A stretch of DNA of 12,886 bases. It comes from Thermodesulfobacteriaceae bacterium. GTDB taxonomy: Bacteria; Desulfobacterota; Dissulfuribacteria; Dissulfuribacterales; UBA3076. Shown in pieces: positions 7,650 through 12,886 of the stretch. Under the pieces are notes generated by a model. The model made no database searches, was not told the origin of the DNA, and saw nothing but the letters and a program-made list of their open reading frames with translations. How positions within the stretch are numbered: the first letter of the stretch is position 1; every line of letters starts with the position of its first letter. The stretch covers positions 1-12,886 of the forward strand of contig DTYO01000295.1 of the NCBI GenBank assembly GCA_012961845.1. Reading direction: 5' to 3'. Position numbers and translations under genes: made by a program.

Positions 7650-8597
7650 ATGAAGAGAAAAACAGCTTTTGTCTTTCCAGGCCAGGGATCACAGTATGTG
7701 GGTATGGGCAAAGACTTCCTGGAAAATGAACCGGATACCGGGCATGTTTTCGATGTGGCGGAATCCATAACCGGAGTACCAGTCCAGGACCTGTGCATCA
7801 ACGGTCCGATTAAGGAACTTATCAGAACGTCCAACCTTCAGCCGTGTCTGACCGCTGTTGACATCGTCTGTTTCCTGGCTGCATCCCGCAATGGTCTTGA
7901 GGCCGATGCAGTTGCGGGGCACAGCCTGGGGGAATTCCCTGCCCTCTTCGCCGCAGGGGTTGTCAGCCTTGAAGACGTCTTCCGCCTGGTAAGTGAAAGA
8001 GGCAGGCTTATGGATGAGGTAGGATGTAACGTCCCCGGCGGCATGGCGGCTGTCATCGGAATGAATATGGAAAAGCTGAAGGCCCTGCTGTCCGTCGTTG
8101 CTTCCGGAGGCGTGCTGACTCTGGCAAATCATAATTCACCAGAACAGATAATTATTACCGGGGAAAAGTCGCTTGTAAATGCTTTGTGCAGAGAGGTCAA
8201 AAATGAGGGGGCAAGGGCAATACCCCTGAAAGTGGCCGGTGCCTTTCACAGTCCTCTCATGAAAAAAGCGTCTGAAAGGTTTTCACGGGTGCTTGCAGAG
8301 ACGGAATTCAAGGAAGCGAGACTGCCTGTATACTGCAACGTCAGTGCATCGCCTGAGACAGACCCTCAAAATCTCAAAAACATGGTGACTGAACAGATGT
8401 GTGCCCCGGTCAGGTGGTATGAAATTATTGTAAGCATGTATTCACATGGTATCTCTGCTTATGTGGAGCTCGGGCCCAAAAAAGTTCTGGGCAGCCTAAT
8501 CAAGAAGTGCCTGCCCGGGGAGGATGTCATCGTTGCACAGATAGAAGATAGAGAAACTCTGAAGAGCACCTCCAAAAGCTGTTCTTCTGCCCTGTAA
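7650..8597 (+). CDS. fabD: Malonyl-CoA:ACP transacylase FabD
   Basis: FabD moves malonyl from CoA to acyl carrier protein, supplying the elongation substrate of type II fatty-acid synthesis in the cytoplasm. The protein (315 residues) opens with FVFPGQGSQYVGMG. It carries the nucleophile motif GHSLGE with Ser92, the conserved Arg117 in SERGRLM, and the catalytic His200 in GAFHSPLM. These are the expected elements in the expected order. The C-terminus (VELGPKKVLGSLIKKC) is typical, followed by a short Ser-rich tail. The start is ATG at 7650 with GGAGG at 7633-7637, a slightly long spacing of 12 bases. It is unusual that none of the normal fab neighbours (fabH, fabG, acpP, fabF) follows. Instead the gene closes the murA-moaA-fabD run and faces a minus-strand gene. 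Confidence 0.95.
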   Translation: MKRKTAFVFPGQGSQYVGMGKDFLENEPDTGHVFDVAESITGVPVQDLCINGPIKELIRTSNLQPCLTAVDIVCFLAASRNGLEADAVAGHSLGEFPALFAAGVVSLEDVFRLVSERGRLMDEVGCNVPGGMAAVIGMNMEKLKALLSVVASGGVLTLANHNSPEQIIITGEKSLVNALCREVKNEGARAIPLKVAGAFHSPLMKKASERFSRVLAETEFKEARLPVYCNVSASPETDPQNLKNMVTEQMCAPVRWYEIIVSMYSHGISAYVELGPKKVLGSLIKKCLPGEDVIVAQIEDRETLKSTSKSCSSAL

Positions 8598-8763
8598 CTG
8601 TGTTGAACGAAAACAATAATCCGCTAGATATAACCAGTATGTCCTATGTTGTTTTTTCGTATGCTTTGTTCCGGAATAAAATTCCTGGCTTTTAAAGGAA
8701 TCCTGAATGTATTTACACGGTGCCAGGTAGATTGAATTCTACATGGATTTTCATGGCTAGGTG

Positions 8764-8785
8764 AAAAACGATCTGCCCTAACGGC
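8764..8785 (-). terminator. Weak terminator candidate after the small Cys-rich gene
   Basis: Read on the minus strand, TGCC-GTTAG-GGCA forms a short 4-bp stem just past the stop of the 71-codon gene, and a run of five T follows after five bases. The stem is short, so this is only a candidate. The rest of the 190-bp gap to fabD (8598-8789) holds short alternating GGAAT/ATTCC arms (8673-8701) but no clear terminator for fabD. Confidence 0.25.
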
Positions 8786-8789
8786 ATGG

Positions 8790-9005
8790 TCATGTGGCAA
8801 TTTCTTCCTCTTCTATTTCCACTTCAAGCTCAAAATAACTGGTGCCGCAGTCATAACACTTGACATCAATTTTGTTGCCGTCCTGTATGGAAACATATAT
8901 CTCATCACAACCACATGAACAGGGTTCAGTTATTGATTCCTTTATAACTTCTTCCACAGATGGTTTCAGTTCGTCGGACAGGTCTGAATCATAGACTATA
9001 TTCAC
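8790..9005 (-). CDS. Small acidic Cys-rich protein, possible zinc ribbon
   Basis: I do not recognise this 71-residue protein. It has a Cys-x-Cys-Gly-Cys cluster at C29/C31/C33 and a CxxC at C50/C53 (CYDCG), spaced about 17 residues apart as in small zinc-ribbon or metal-binding folds. The C-terminal tail is strongly acidic (EVEIEEEE), and the N-terminal third is predicted helical (ELKPSVEEVIKESI). There is no signal peptide or membrane segment, so it is probably cytoplasmic. It is supported as a real gene by a GTG start with GGAGG (minus strand, 9013-9017) exactly 7 bases upstream. It lies alone on the minus strand, divergent from the cytochrome c3 gene and convergent with fabD. The function is unknown; zinc binding is inferred from Cys spacing only. 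Confidence 0.7.
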   Translation of the reverse strand: MNIVYDSDLSDELKPSVEEVIKESITEPCSCGCDEIYVSIQDGNKIDVKCYDCGTSYFELEVEIEEEEIAT

Positions 9006-9192
9006 AGGGGAGCCTCCGTTTCCAAGCTTTGATTGCGATCGTTGTTTTCAGGCTACTACAAATAACATGGGAATAGAAACTTTTAAATATTACCAACCTG
9101 AAAAAAAAAATGTAAATGGCATTTCGCTAAAATAGCTTTTTTCTCCTTCCGCCCTTCTTCCACGGGTATCGTTCCGAAGTGCGGTAACCTCA

Positions 9193-9224
9193 CCAGATCA
9201 ATGGTATTTTTCGATATTATCTGG
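9193..9224. repeat. Imperfect inverted repeat upstream of cytochrome c3 promoter
   Basis: CCAGAT (9193-9198) pairs perfectly with ATCTGG (9219-9224), and AAT/ATT extends the pairing after a one-base bulge. It lies about 45 bp upstream of the TTGACA box, a position where a regulator operator would be plausible. No known consensus was recognised. Confidence 0.3.
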
Positions 9225-9270
9225 CGTCGCCGGTATATGATACAGGCAGTGGAAAAAACTCCAATACTTA

Positions 9271-9299
9271 TTGACAAAATGCACAAGCTCAGTTAGAGA
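9271..9299 (+). promoter_or_regulatory. Candidate sigma70-type promoter for cytochrome c3
   Basis: A perfect -35 hexamer TTGACA (9271-9276) is followed 17 bases later by TAGAGA (9294-9299), which agrees with TATAAT at only three positions. Transcription would begin near 9306, giving a leader of about 43 bases. The -10 box is weak, so an activator or another sigma factor may be involved. Confidence 0.35.
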
Positions 9300-9331
9300 T
9301 TAATGACTGGTGAATCATCATTCATTTTTTA

Positions 9332-9339
9332 AAGGAGGA
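9332..9339 (+). promoter_or_regulatory. Strong ribosome binding site that sets the cytochrome c3 start
   Basis: AAGGAGGA lies 9 bases before the ATG at 9349 and is downstream of the longer GTG start at 9310. This selects 9349, which also gives a proper signal peptide directly at the N-terminus. Confidence 0.85.
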
Positions 9340-9348
9340 ATTTTTGGA

Positions 9349-9726
9349 ATGAACACAAAAAAGGTAACATCTTCGATCGTTGCAGTACTGTTCGGCCTAA
9401 TGACGGCGGGCGTGGCTCTCGCCTCTGAAATCGGTCCTGAAAGCATCACATTCAAGGGTGGCAAAAAGGGTCAGGTTACATTGAGCCACAAGAAGCACCA
9501 GGAAGGTATACAGTGCGGAGAGTGTCATCACGGCATGGCCGATGGAAAACAGGTCGCCTATAAGGAAGGCCAGAAGATAGAGAAGTGTGCCACATGTCAC
9601 AACAAAGACCTGGCCAACGAGAAACTTCAGAAACCTAAGAATGCATTCCACAAGAACTGCAAGGGATGTCATAAGGCACAGAAAAAAGGCCCCACCAAGT
9701 GTAAAGAGTGTCACAAGAAAAAATAA
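9349..9726 (+). CDS. Periplasmic tetraheme cytochrome c3 (class III)
   Basis: The 125-residue precursor has a signal peptide (residues 1-26, cut probably after AxA in VALA-SE) and a lysine-rich mature part. There are four heme attachment motifs: CGECH (56-60), CATCH (80-84), CKGCH (104-108) and CKECH (118-122). The sixth-ligand histidines expected of class III cytochromes are present: H47 and H50 in SHKKH, H61 directly after the first motif, and H101 before the third. That makes eight His for four bis-His hemes. Cytochromes of this type are low-potential periplasmic carriers between hydrogenases or formate dehydrogenases and membrane complexes. All four motifs are CxxCH, whereas many Desulfovibrio c3 proteins have CxxxxCH at hemes 2 and 4. 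The gene is a single unit with its own candidate promoter and terminator, about 300 bp ahead of a membrane redox module that is a plausible partner (inference). Confidence 0.93.
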   Translation: MNTKKVTSSIVAVLFGLMTAGVALASEIGPESITFKGGKKGQVTLSHKKHQEGIQCGECHHGMADGKQVAYKEGQKIEKCATCHNKDLANEKLQKPKNAFHKNCKGCHKAQKKGPTKCKECHKKK

Positions 9727-9755
9727 TTTTTATGTCATAGAATTACTTGAATCTG

Positions 9756-9791
9756 ATAAGCCCGCTCACCCATAAACAGCGGGCTTATTTT
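9756..9791 (+). terminator. Rho-independent terminator of the cytochrome c3 gene
   Basis: ATAAGCCCGCT (9756-9766) and AGCGGGCTTAT (9778-9788) form a perfect 11-bp GC-rich stem around an 11-base loop, followed directly by TTTT. It lies 29 bases after the stop codon. It separates the cytochrome transcript from the downstream nrfD-like unit. The stem is also flanked by A-residues on the left, so it could act weakly in the reverse direction. Confidence 0.92.
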
Positions 9792-9914
9792 CGTTGCGTT
9801 GCTTGGTTGACCTCATCAGGGCTCCTGTCATTTTTATCTCTGTTTGTCCCAGTTAGTTGAAATTGTTTGACATGTAATTTTCAGTAAACCTGTTTTTCTG
9901 GCAACAATATTTTG

Positions 9915-9943
9915 GTGACAGGAATGGGGTGTTGGATTAGAAT
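9915..9943 (+). promoter_or_regulatory. Sigma70-type promoter of the NrfD-like redox module
   Basis: GTGACA (9915-9920, five of six matches to TTGACA) and TAGAAT (9938-9943, five of six matches to TATAAT) are separated by exactly 17 bases. Transcription would start near 9950, giving a leader of roughly 80 bases. That leader contains a TCCGGA palindrome near 9999 and a GGGGGT ribosome binding site before the ATG at 10033. Confidence 0.55.
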
Positions 9944-10032
9944 ACCGGCATGGGAAAGTATTAACAAGCTCCGTATGTCCCCGGGAGGGAACAATCCGGA
10001 ATGCTGCAAAAAAAATATGCGGGGGTAGAATC

Positions 10033-11217
10033 ATGCAGAACAATTTATCGGTTAGCGGCTTGGCGGATCCGGCTTTTGCCAAGCCATCAGTGAACCTGAC
10101 CACGATGCTGGTACTGTTGCTGACAGCCGTGGGTCTAGGAACCGGCCTATATGCGTTTATTGTCGGTCATCACCATGTGTATGCTGTAACCCGGGAAGTA
10201 CCTTGGGGCATCCTGATCTCAACCTATGCCTTTTTTGCAATTACTTCCACTGGTCTGTGCATATTGGCGGCCATAAGTCATGCATTTGGAGGTACTGCTT
10301 TTGCTCCACTAGCCAACAGATCGGTCTACCTGTCTATCGTTACGATCATGTCTGCCTTTTCAGTCATAGGAATGGAGCTTGTAAGTCCGTGGCGCATGCT
10401 TATCTACAATGTCATATCACCTAATCTGGGTTCCAATATCTGGTGGATGGGTACACTTTACGGCCTGGCGGTAGGGTGCATGGCGATCGAGTTTCTTGCG
10501 ATACTGACTGCCCGCTGGGGAATTGCAGTGGCTATAGGCGTTCTTGGGGCTCTGGCCGAAGTAGGGGCCAACACAAACCTTGGAGCCGTTTTCGCCACGC
10601 TTGCAGCAAGGCCATTCTGGTATGGCGCCCAGCTTCCGGTATTTTTCCTCTGTTCCTCGGTGATGAGCGGGGCGGCTGCCATCATTATCTTCACTCACCT
10701 GGCTTACAAGATAAGAGGGGAGAAAATGAGTGAGGAAGTTTTCCGTGCGGTTCAGAGTGCAGGAAAGGTCCTTGTTTTGACGTTGTTTCTTATCGGCGTG
10801 GCAACTGTCTGGAAACTGATTTCATTCCGTACTGGTGGATCCGAGCTCGGGCTTTTGGCCTTTGACAATCTACTGAAAGGACCTCTTTCCATTAACTTCT
10901 GGGTGATAGAGACGGCTATTGGATTGGTTATTCCGATTTTGATTCTTGTTTTCAGCAGGCTGAAAAGTCTGGGGATCATGTTTGCTGCATCAATTATGGC
11001 CCTGGCAGGTGGCTTTTTCCAAAGATACGATCTGGTTGTGGCCGGGCAGCAGGTGCCTGTATTCTACGGATGGGACGATCTCCCCAGCTATCTTGGTTAT
11101 TCGCCCTCAATGGGAGAGATAATGGTTGTCCTAGGTGGCATAGGTCTGACGCTGACAGGTTTCCTGCTGGGAGAAAGATTTTTCGGAAAGGTCTTTACCC
11201 AGACCGGCCACCACTGA
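10033..11217 (+). CDS. NrfD/PsrC-family quinone-interacting membrane subunit
   Basis: This 394-residue integral membrane protein has about nine or ten hydrophobic helices (roughly 22-45, 58-84, 97-117, 136-160, 164-185, 198-223, 245-264, 290-308, 312-328, 362-381). The segment REVPWGILISTYAFFAITSTG near helix 2 and the region around MELVSPWRMLIY are typical of the NrfD family. The length and helix count resemble the ten-helix members (DsrP, HmcC, QrcD, ActC) more than the eight-helix PsrC. Such proteins bind menaquinol at the periplasmic side and pass electrons to or from a partner ferredoxin. The protein has no heme motifs. The partner Fe-S gene follows after a long 227-bp gap. The start is ATG with GGGGGT seven bases upstream. 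Which of the DsrP, HmcC or polysulfide-reductase subgroups it belongs to cannot be settled by eye. Confidence 0.9.
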   Translation: MQNNLSVSGLADPAFAKPSVNLTTMLVLLLTAVGLGTGLYAFIVGHHHVYAVTREVPWGILISTYAFFAITSTGLCILAAISHAFGGTAFAPLANRSVYLSIVTIMSAFSVIGMELVSPWRMLIYNVISPNLGSNIWWMGTLYGLAVGCMAIEFLAILTARWGIAVAIGVLGALAEVGANTNLGAVFATLAARPFWYGAQLPVFFLCSSVMSGAAAIIIFTHLAYKIRGEKMSEEVFRAVQSAGKVLVLTLFLIGVATVWKLISFRTGGSELGLLAFDNLLKGPLSINFWVIETAIGLVIPILILVFSRLKSLGIMFAASIMALAGGFFQRYDLVVAGQQVPVFYGWDDLPSYLGYSPSMGEIMVVLGGIGLTLTGFLLGERFFGKVFTQTGHH

Positions 11218-11228
11218 CGGTCAGGAGG

Positions 11229-11289
11229 CTGCCTGCAGGGGCAGATGATTGTCCGGTACCTGTCCATAAATGGTCTGAGCCCCAGGCAG
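11229..11289 (+). other. Intercistronic stem-loop between nrfD-like and Fe-S genes
   Basis: CTGCCT (11229-11234) plus GGGGC (11238-11242), split by a 3-base bulge, pair with GCCCC (11279-11283) plus AGGCAG (11284-11289). The hairpin starts 12 bases after the nrfD stop and has no T-run after it. It could stabilise or process the upstream message, or attenuate read-through, rather than fully terminate. Confidence 0.45.
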
Positions 11290-11337
11290 GTGAGTAGTAG
11301 GAAAAATGCCGAAATATCGGATCAAAGAATGTTCCTG

Positions 11338-11387
11338 TTTTTGTACATGCCTTGATCTGAAAAGAACATGCTCATTTCCGGACGGAT
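11338..11387 (+). repeat. 50-bp dispersed intergenic element, copy 2 (upstream of the Fe-S gene)
   Basis: This is the second copy of the element at 2424-2473, with 36 of 50 positions identical without gaps and an identical 17-base 3' end (11371-11387). It ends 57 bp before the Fe-S start. A direct repeat ACATGC (11345-11350 and 11366-11371) lies inside it and is not shared with copy 1. Confidence 0.6.
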
Positions 11388-11430
11388 ACTGGCTATATCC
11401 AGAAAACAAATATATTGAAAAGCTGTATTC

Positions 11431-11437
11431 AGGAGGA
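11431..11437 (+). promoter_or_regulatory. Ribosome binding site that sets a GTG start for the Fe-S protein
   Basis: AGGAGGA ends seven bases before GTG at 11445. The longer in-frame start (TTG at 11415) lies upstream of this site and would place ten extra residues before the Tat signal, so GTG 11445 is preferred. Confidence 0.85.
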
Positions 11438-11444
11438 ATATACC

Positions 11445-12191
11445 GTGAAAGATAAACATATCGGTGATAACAGACCCGTCACTGATAAAGAACGCAGGGC
11501 TTTCTTGAAGCTTGGGCTGAAAATTACCGGAGTTGTCGCCGGAGGCACCATGCTGTCAACTGTTTCCCTTTTGACCGACAGGGCCCGGGCTGATGAACTG
11601 AATCTGAGATGGTATGAGCCGTCAAAATATAAACCTCACTATTGCATGGTCATCCGTCAGAATCTGTGTGTGGACTGTGAGAGATGCATGGATGCATGTG
11701 TAAAGACGAACAACGTCCCTGCCTATGGCTACCGCACAACTATAATGGAAAAGAGAATTGAAGTATCTCCGGGAAGATTCAGTGTGATTTTCCGTCCGGT
11801 TCTCTGTAACCAGTGCATGGATCCGCCGTGTGTAAGGGTCTGCCCTACCATGGCCACCCATAAAGACCCTAAGACCGGTATAGTCATTATGGATTCAAAG
11901 AAGTGCATCGGATGCAAGACTTGCATGGCGGCATGCCCATACAATGCCCGTTACTTCAATGAAGAGAAAAGGGCCGTGGATAAATGTAACTTCTGTTTTG
12001 ATACCCGTCTCTCAAAAGGTGAAAAGCTGACAGCCTGTGCTGAGGCATGTCCGGCAAAAGTCAGGGTGTTCGGAGATCTGACAGAAAGGGAAAGCGAAGT
12101 CTATCAGCTCATTCATCAGACGGAGAAAACGGTGTGGGTGCTCAGGCCGGAGACCGGTGCCAAGCCTAACATCTTTTATTTGAATGTCTAA
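11445..12191 (+). CDS. Tat-exported 4x[4Fe-4S] ferredoxin subunit (NrfC/DsrO/HmcB type)
   Basis: The 248-residue precursor begins with a twin-arginine signal (ERRAFLKLG, Arg17-Arg18) and a hydrophobic stretch ending near ARA-DE at 49-51. It is therefore exported folded to the periplasm. Four cubane clusters can be placed: CVDCERCMDAC (C75, C78, C81, C85), CNQCMDPPCVRVC (C121, C124, C129, C133), CIGCKTCMAAC (C154, C157, C160, C164) and CNFC with a distal CAEAC (C181, C184, C198, C202). This four-cluster arrangement is that of the NrfC/PsrB/DmsB family, and within it a Tat signal is typical of NrfC and DsrO. It would relay electrons between the preceding NrfD-like protein and a periplasmic cytochrome, which fits the hexaheme gene 27 bp downstream. 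No catalytic molybdopterin subunit is visible in the window. Confidence 0.94.
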   Translation: MKDKHIGDNRPVTDKERRAFLKLGLKITGVVAGGTMLSTVSLLTDRARADELNLRWYEPSKYKPHYCMVIRQNLCVDCERCMDACVKTNNVPAYGYRTTIMEKRIEVSPGRFSVIFRPVLCNQCMDPPCVRVCPTMATHKDPKTGIVIMDSKKCIGCKTCMAACPYNARYFNEEKRAVDKCNFCFDTRLSKGEKLTACAEACPAKVRVFGDLTERESEVYQLIHQTEKTVWVLRPETGAKPNIFYLNV

Positions 12192-12218
12192 ATCTCTAGG
12201 CGATTTGGAGAAGAGAGA

Positions 12219-12886
12219 ATGAAAGTACCAAGCAGGATGATATTTAAAATAATAGGGCTGACTATCTTGTTTATATGTATGGTGCTGGGCCAGCAGATCA
12301 GTGCCGAGGATAAGAATGCTGAACCGGAAGAGGAAGAACACGGCGGCAAGATAATGTATGAAAAGCCGGTCAAGGCCGTGTTCGATCACGAGCTGCACAT
12401 TGAACAGGGGCTTGACTGTGACAGTTGCCACGATGAAATCTTTGAGATGGAGACGGGAGCGGCAGAGGCATCCGGTGAATTTACCATGGCAGTATTTTCC
12501 CAGGGAAAATATTGTGGCGCCTGTCATGATGGAGATACTGCTTTCGACGCCTATTCTCAGTGTGATTCATGTCATTTTGCCCCGAAAGGTCCGGTCATTT
12601 TTACAGAACCTGTAAAGGCGGTAATATTTGAGCACTCTATTCACAGTGAGGAAAACGGGATTAGCTGTGAAGAGTGTCACAGGAAGCTGTTCCGCATGGT
12701 CAAAGGTTCTAATCAGAAGAAACCTGATTTCTCTATGGAGAACATGTATTGCAACCGCACTCACGTCAAATACTGCGGCATATGCCACGACGGTGATACC
12801 GCTTTTGCGGATACCACGCAGTGTACGCGGTGCCACATAGGCGTCAAAGGATACAACAGGATCATGGGAAAGCAGCCTGAAAAAGG
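12219..12886 (+). CDS. Periplasmic multiheme c-type cytochrome with duplicated triheme module, 5' part
   Basis: The frame starts at ATG 12219 (GGAG eight bases upstream) and remains open for 222 codons to the window edge, so the 3' end is missing. Residues 1-29 are a signal peptide (LTILFICMVLG...ISA-ED), followed by an acidic stretch with EEEE. Six CxxCH heme motifs are seen: C67, C99, C115, C150, C186 and C202. They form two similar units. Each starts EPV/KPV-KAV-F-x-H-x-x-H, with a CxxCH followed by a xLF/EIF-x-M segment, then CGxCHDGDTAF, then CxxCH with a short Gly-containing tail. This is the pattern of cytochrome c7-like triheme domains. In the second unit an extra CNRTH (178-182) precedes the fifth motif. 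The gene is in line with the NrfD-like and Fe-S genes and probably encodes their cytochrome subunit. More repeats may follow outside. Confidence 0.88.
   Translation, partial: MKVPSRMIFKIIGLTILFICMVLGQQISAEDKNAEPEEEEHGGKIMYEKPVKAVFDHELHIEQGLDCDSCHDEIFEMETGAAEASGEFTMAVFSQGKYCGACHDGDTAFDAYSQCDSCHFAPKGPVIFTEPVKAVIFEHSIHSEENGISCEECHRKLFRMVKGSNQKKPDFSMENMYCNRTHVKYCGICHDGDTAFADTTQCTRCHIGVKGYNRIMGKQPEK

Larger units (their letters stand above)
9006..9348. other. Divergent non-coding region between the Cys-rich gene and cytochrome c3
   Basis: This 343-bp region separates two divergent genes and should hold promoters for both. It contains an A-tract near 9103-9112, an inverted repeat at 9193-9224, a perfect -35 box at 9271 and a strong ribosome binding site at 9332 (the last three listed separately). 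A minus-strand frame at 9286-9083 (67 codons, TTG start, one hydrophobic stretch followed by RRR) lacks a ribosome binding site and is not called. I could not pick out a convincing minus-strand promoter by eye. Confidence 0.5.

Noticed and set aside
9310..9348. Longer GTG start for cytochrome c3
   Set aside because: It would put 13 residues ahead of the signal peptide and lies upstream of the strong AAGGAGGA site.
9896..9915. Sigma54-like sequence TGGCAACAATATTTTGG upstream of the nrfD-like gene
   Set aside because: The -12 GC pair is missing at the required spacing; the sigma70-like pair at 9915-9943 is much better.
1..12886. CRISPR arrays, tRNA or rRNA genes, insertion sequences and toxin-antitoxin pairs
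   Set aside because: No regularly spaced repeats, tRNA-like cloverleaf, transposase motifs or toxin-antitoxin-type gene pairs were seen on either strand.

Overview
The window looks like a chromosomal segment of a motile, anaerobic Gram-negative bacterium, most likely a Desulfobacterota member (the former Deltaproteobacteria sulfate/sulfur reducers and relatives). The evidence is a bis-histidine tetraheme cytochrome c3, an NrfD-type quinone-interacting membrane subunit with a Tat-exported four-cluster ferredoxin and a multiheme c-type cytochrome, and a flagellar hook operon. The genus cannot be fixed from the sequence alone.

Layout. (1) 1-2084: the 3' end of flgD (hook cap) and a complete flgE (hook protein), closed by a nested inverted repeat. 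(2) 2085-2503: about 420 bp of non-coding DNA. (3) 2504-8597: a housekeeping block on the + strand with a fused SecD-SecF, then the closely packed run murA-moaA-fabD (gaps of 22 and 21 bp), joining peptidoglycan, molybdopterin and fatty-acid synthesis. (4) 8790-9005, minus strand: a 71-residue Cys-rich acidic protein of unknown function. (5) 9349-9791: tetraheme cytochrome c3 with a probable promoter and a textbook terminator. (6) 9915-12886: a redox module on the + strand. It has a good sigma70-like promoter, a ten-helix NrfD-family membrane protein, a Tat-signal 4x[4Fe-4S] protein, and a periplasmic multiheme cytochrome built of two triheme repeats that runs off the window end (its open reading frame has no stop here).

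How the parts may work together (inference). The NrfD-like protein would exchange electrons with menaquinone, the four-cluster ferredoxin would carry them in the periplasm, and the hexaheme protein would connect to soluble carriers such as the neighbouring cytochrome c3. The set resembles the P-O-J half of DsrMKJOP and parts of Hmc, Qrc and Nrf-type complexes. Here, however, the gene order is NrfD, Fe-S, cytochrome, the cytochrome is a duplicated triheme unit, and no catalytic subunit is seen inside the window.

The least expected signal is non-coding. A 50-bp element, with a 17-bp identical core, occurs upstream of both secDF and the Fe-S gene, and its palindrome TCCGGA is over-represented in the non-coding DNA of the window.
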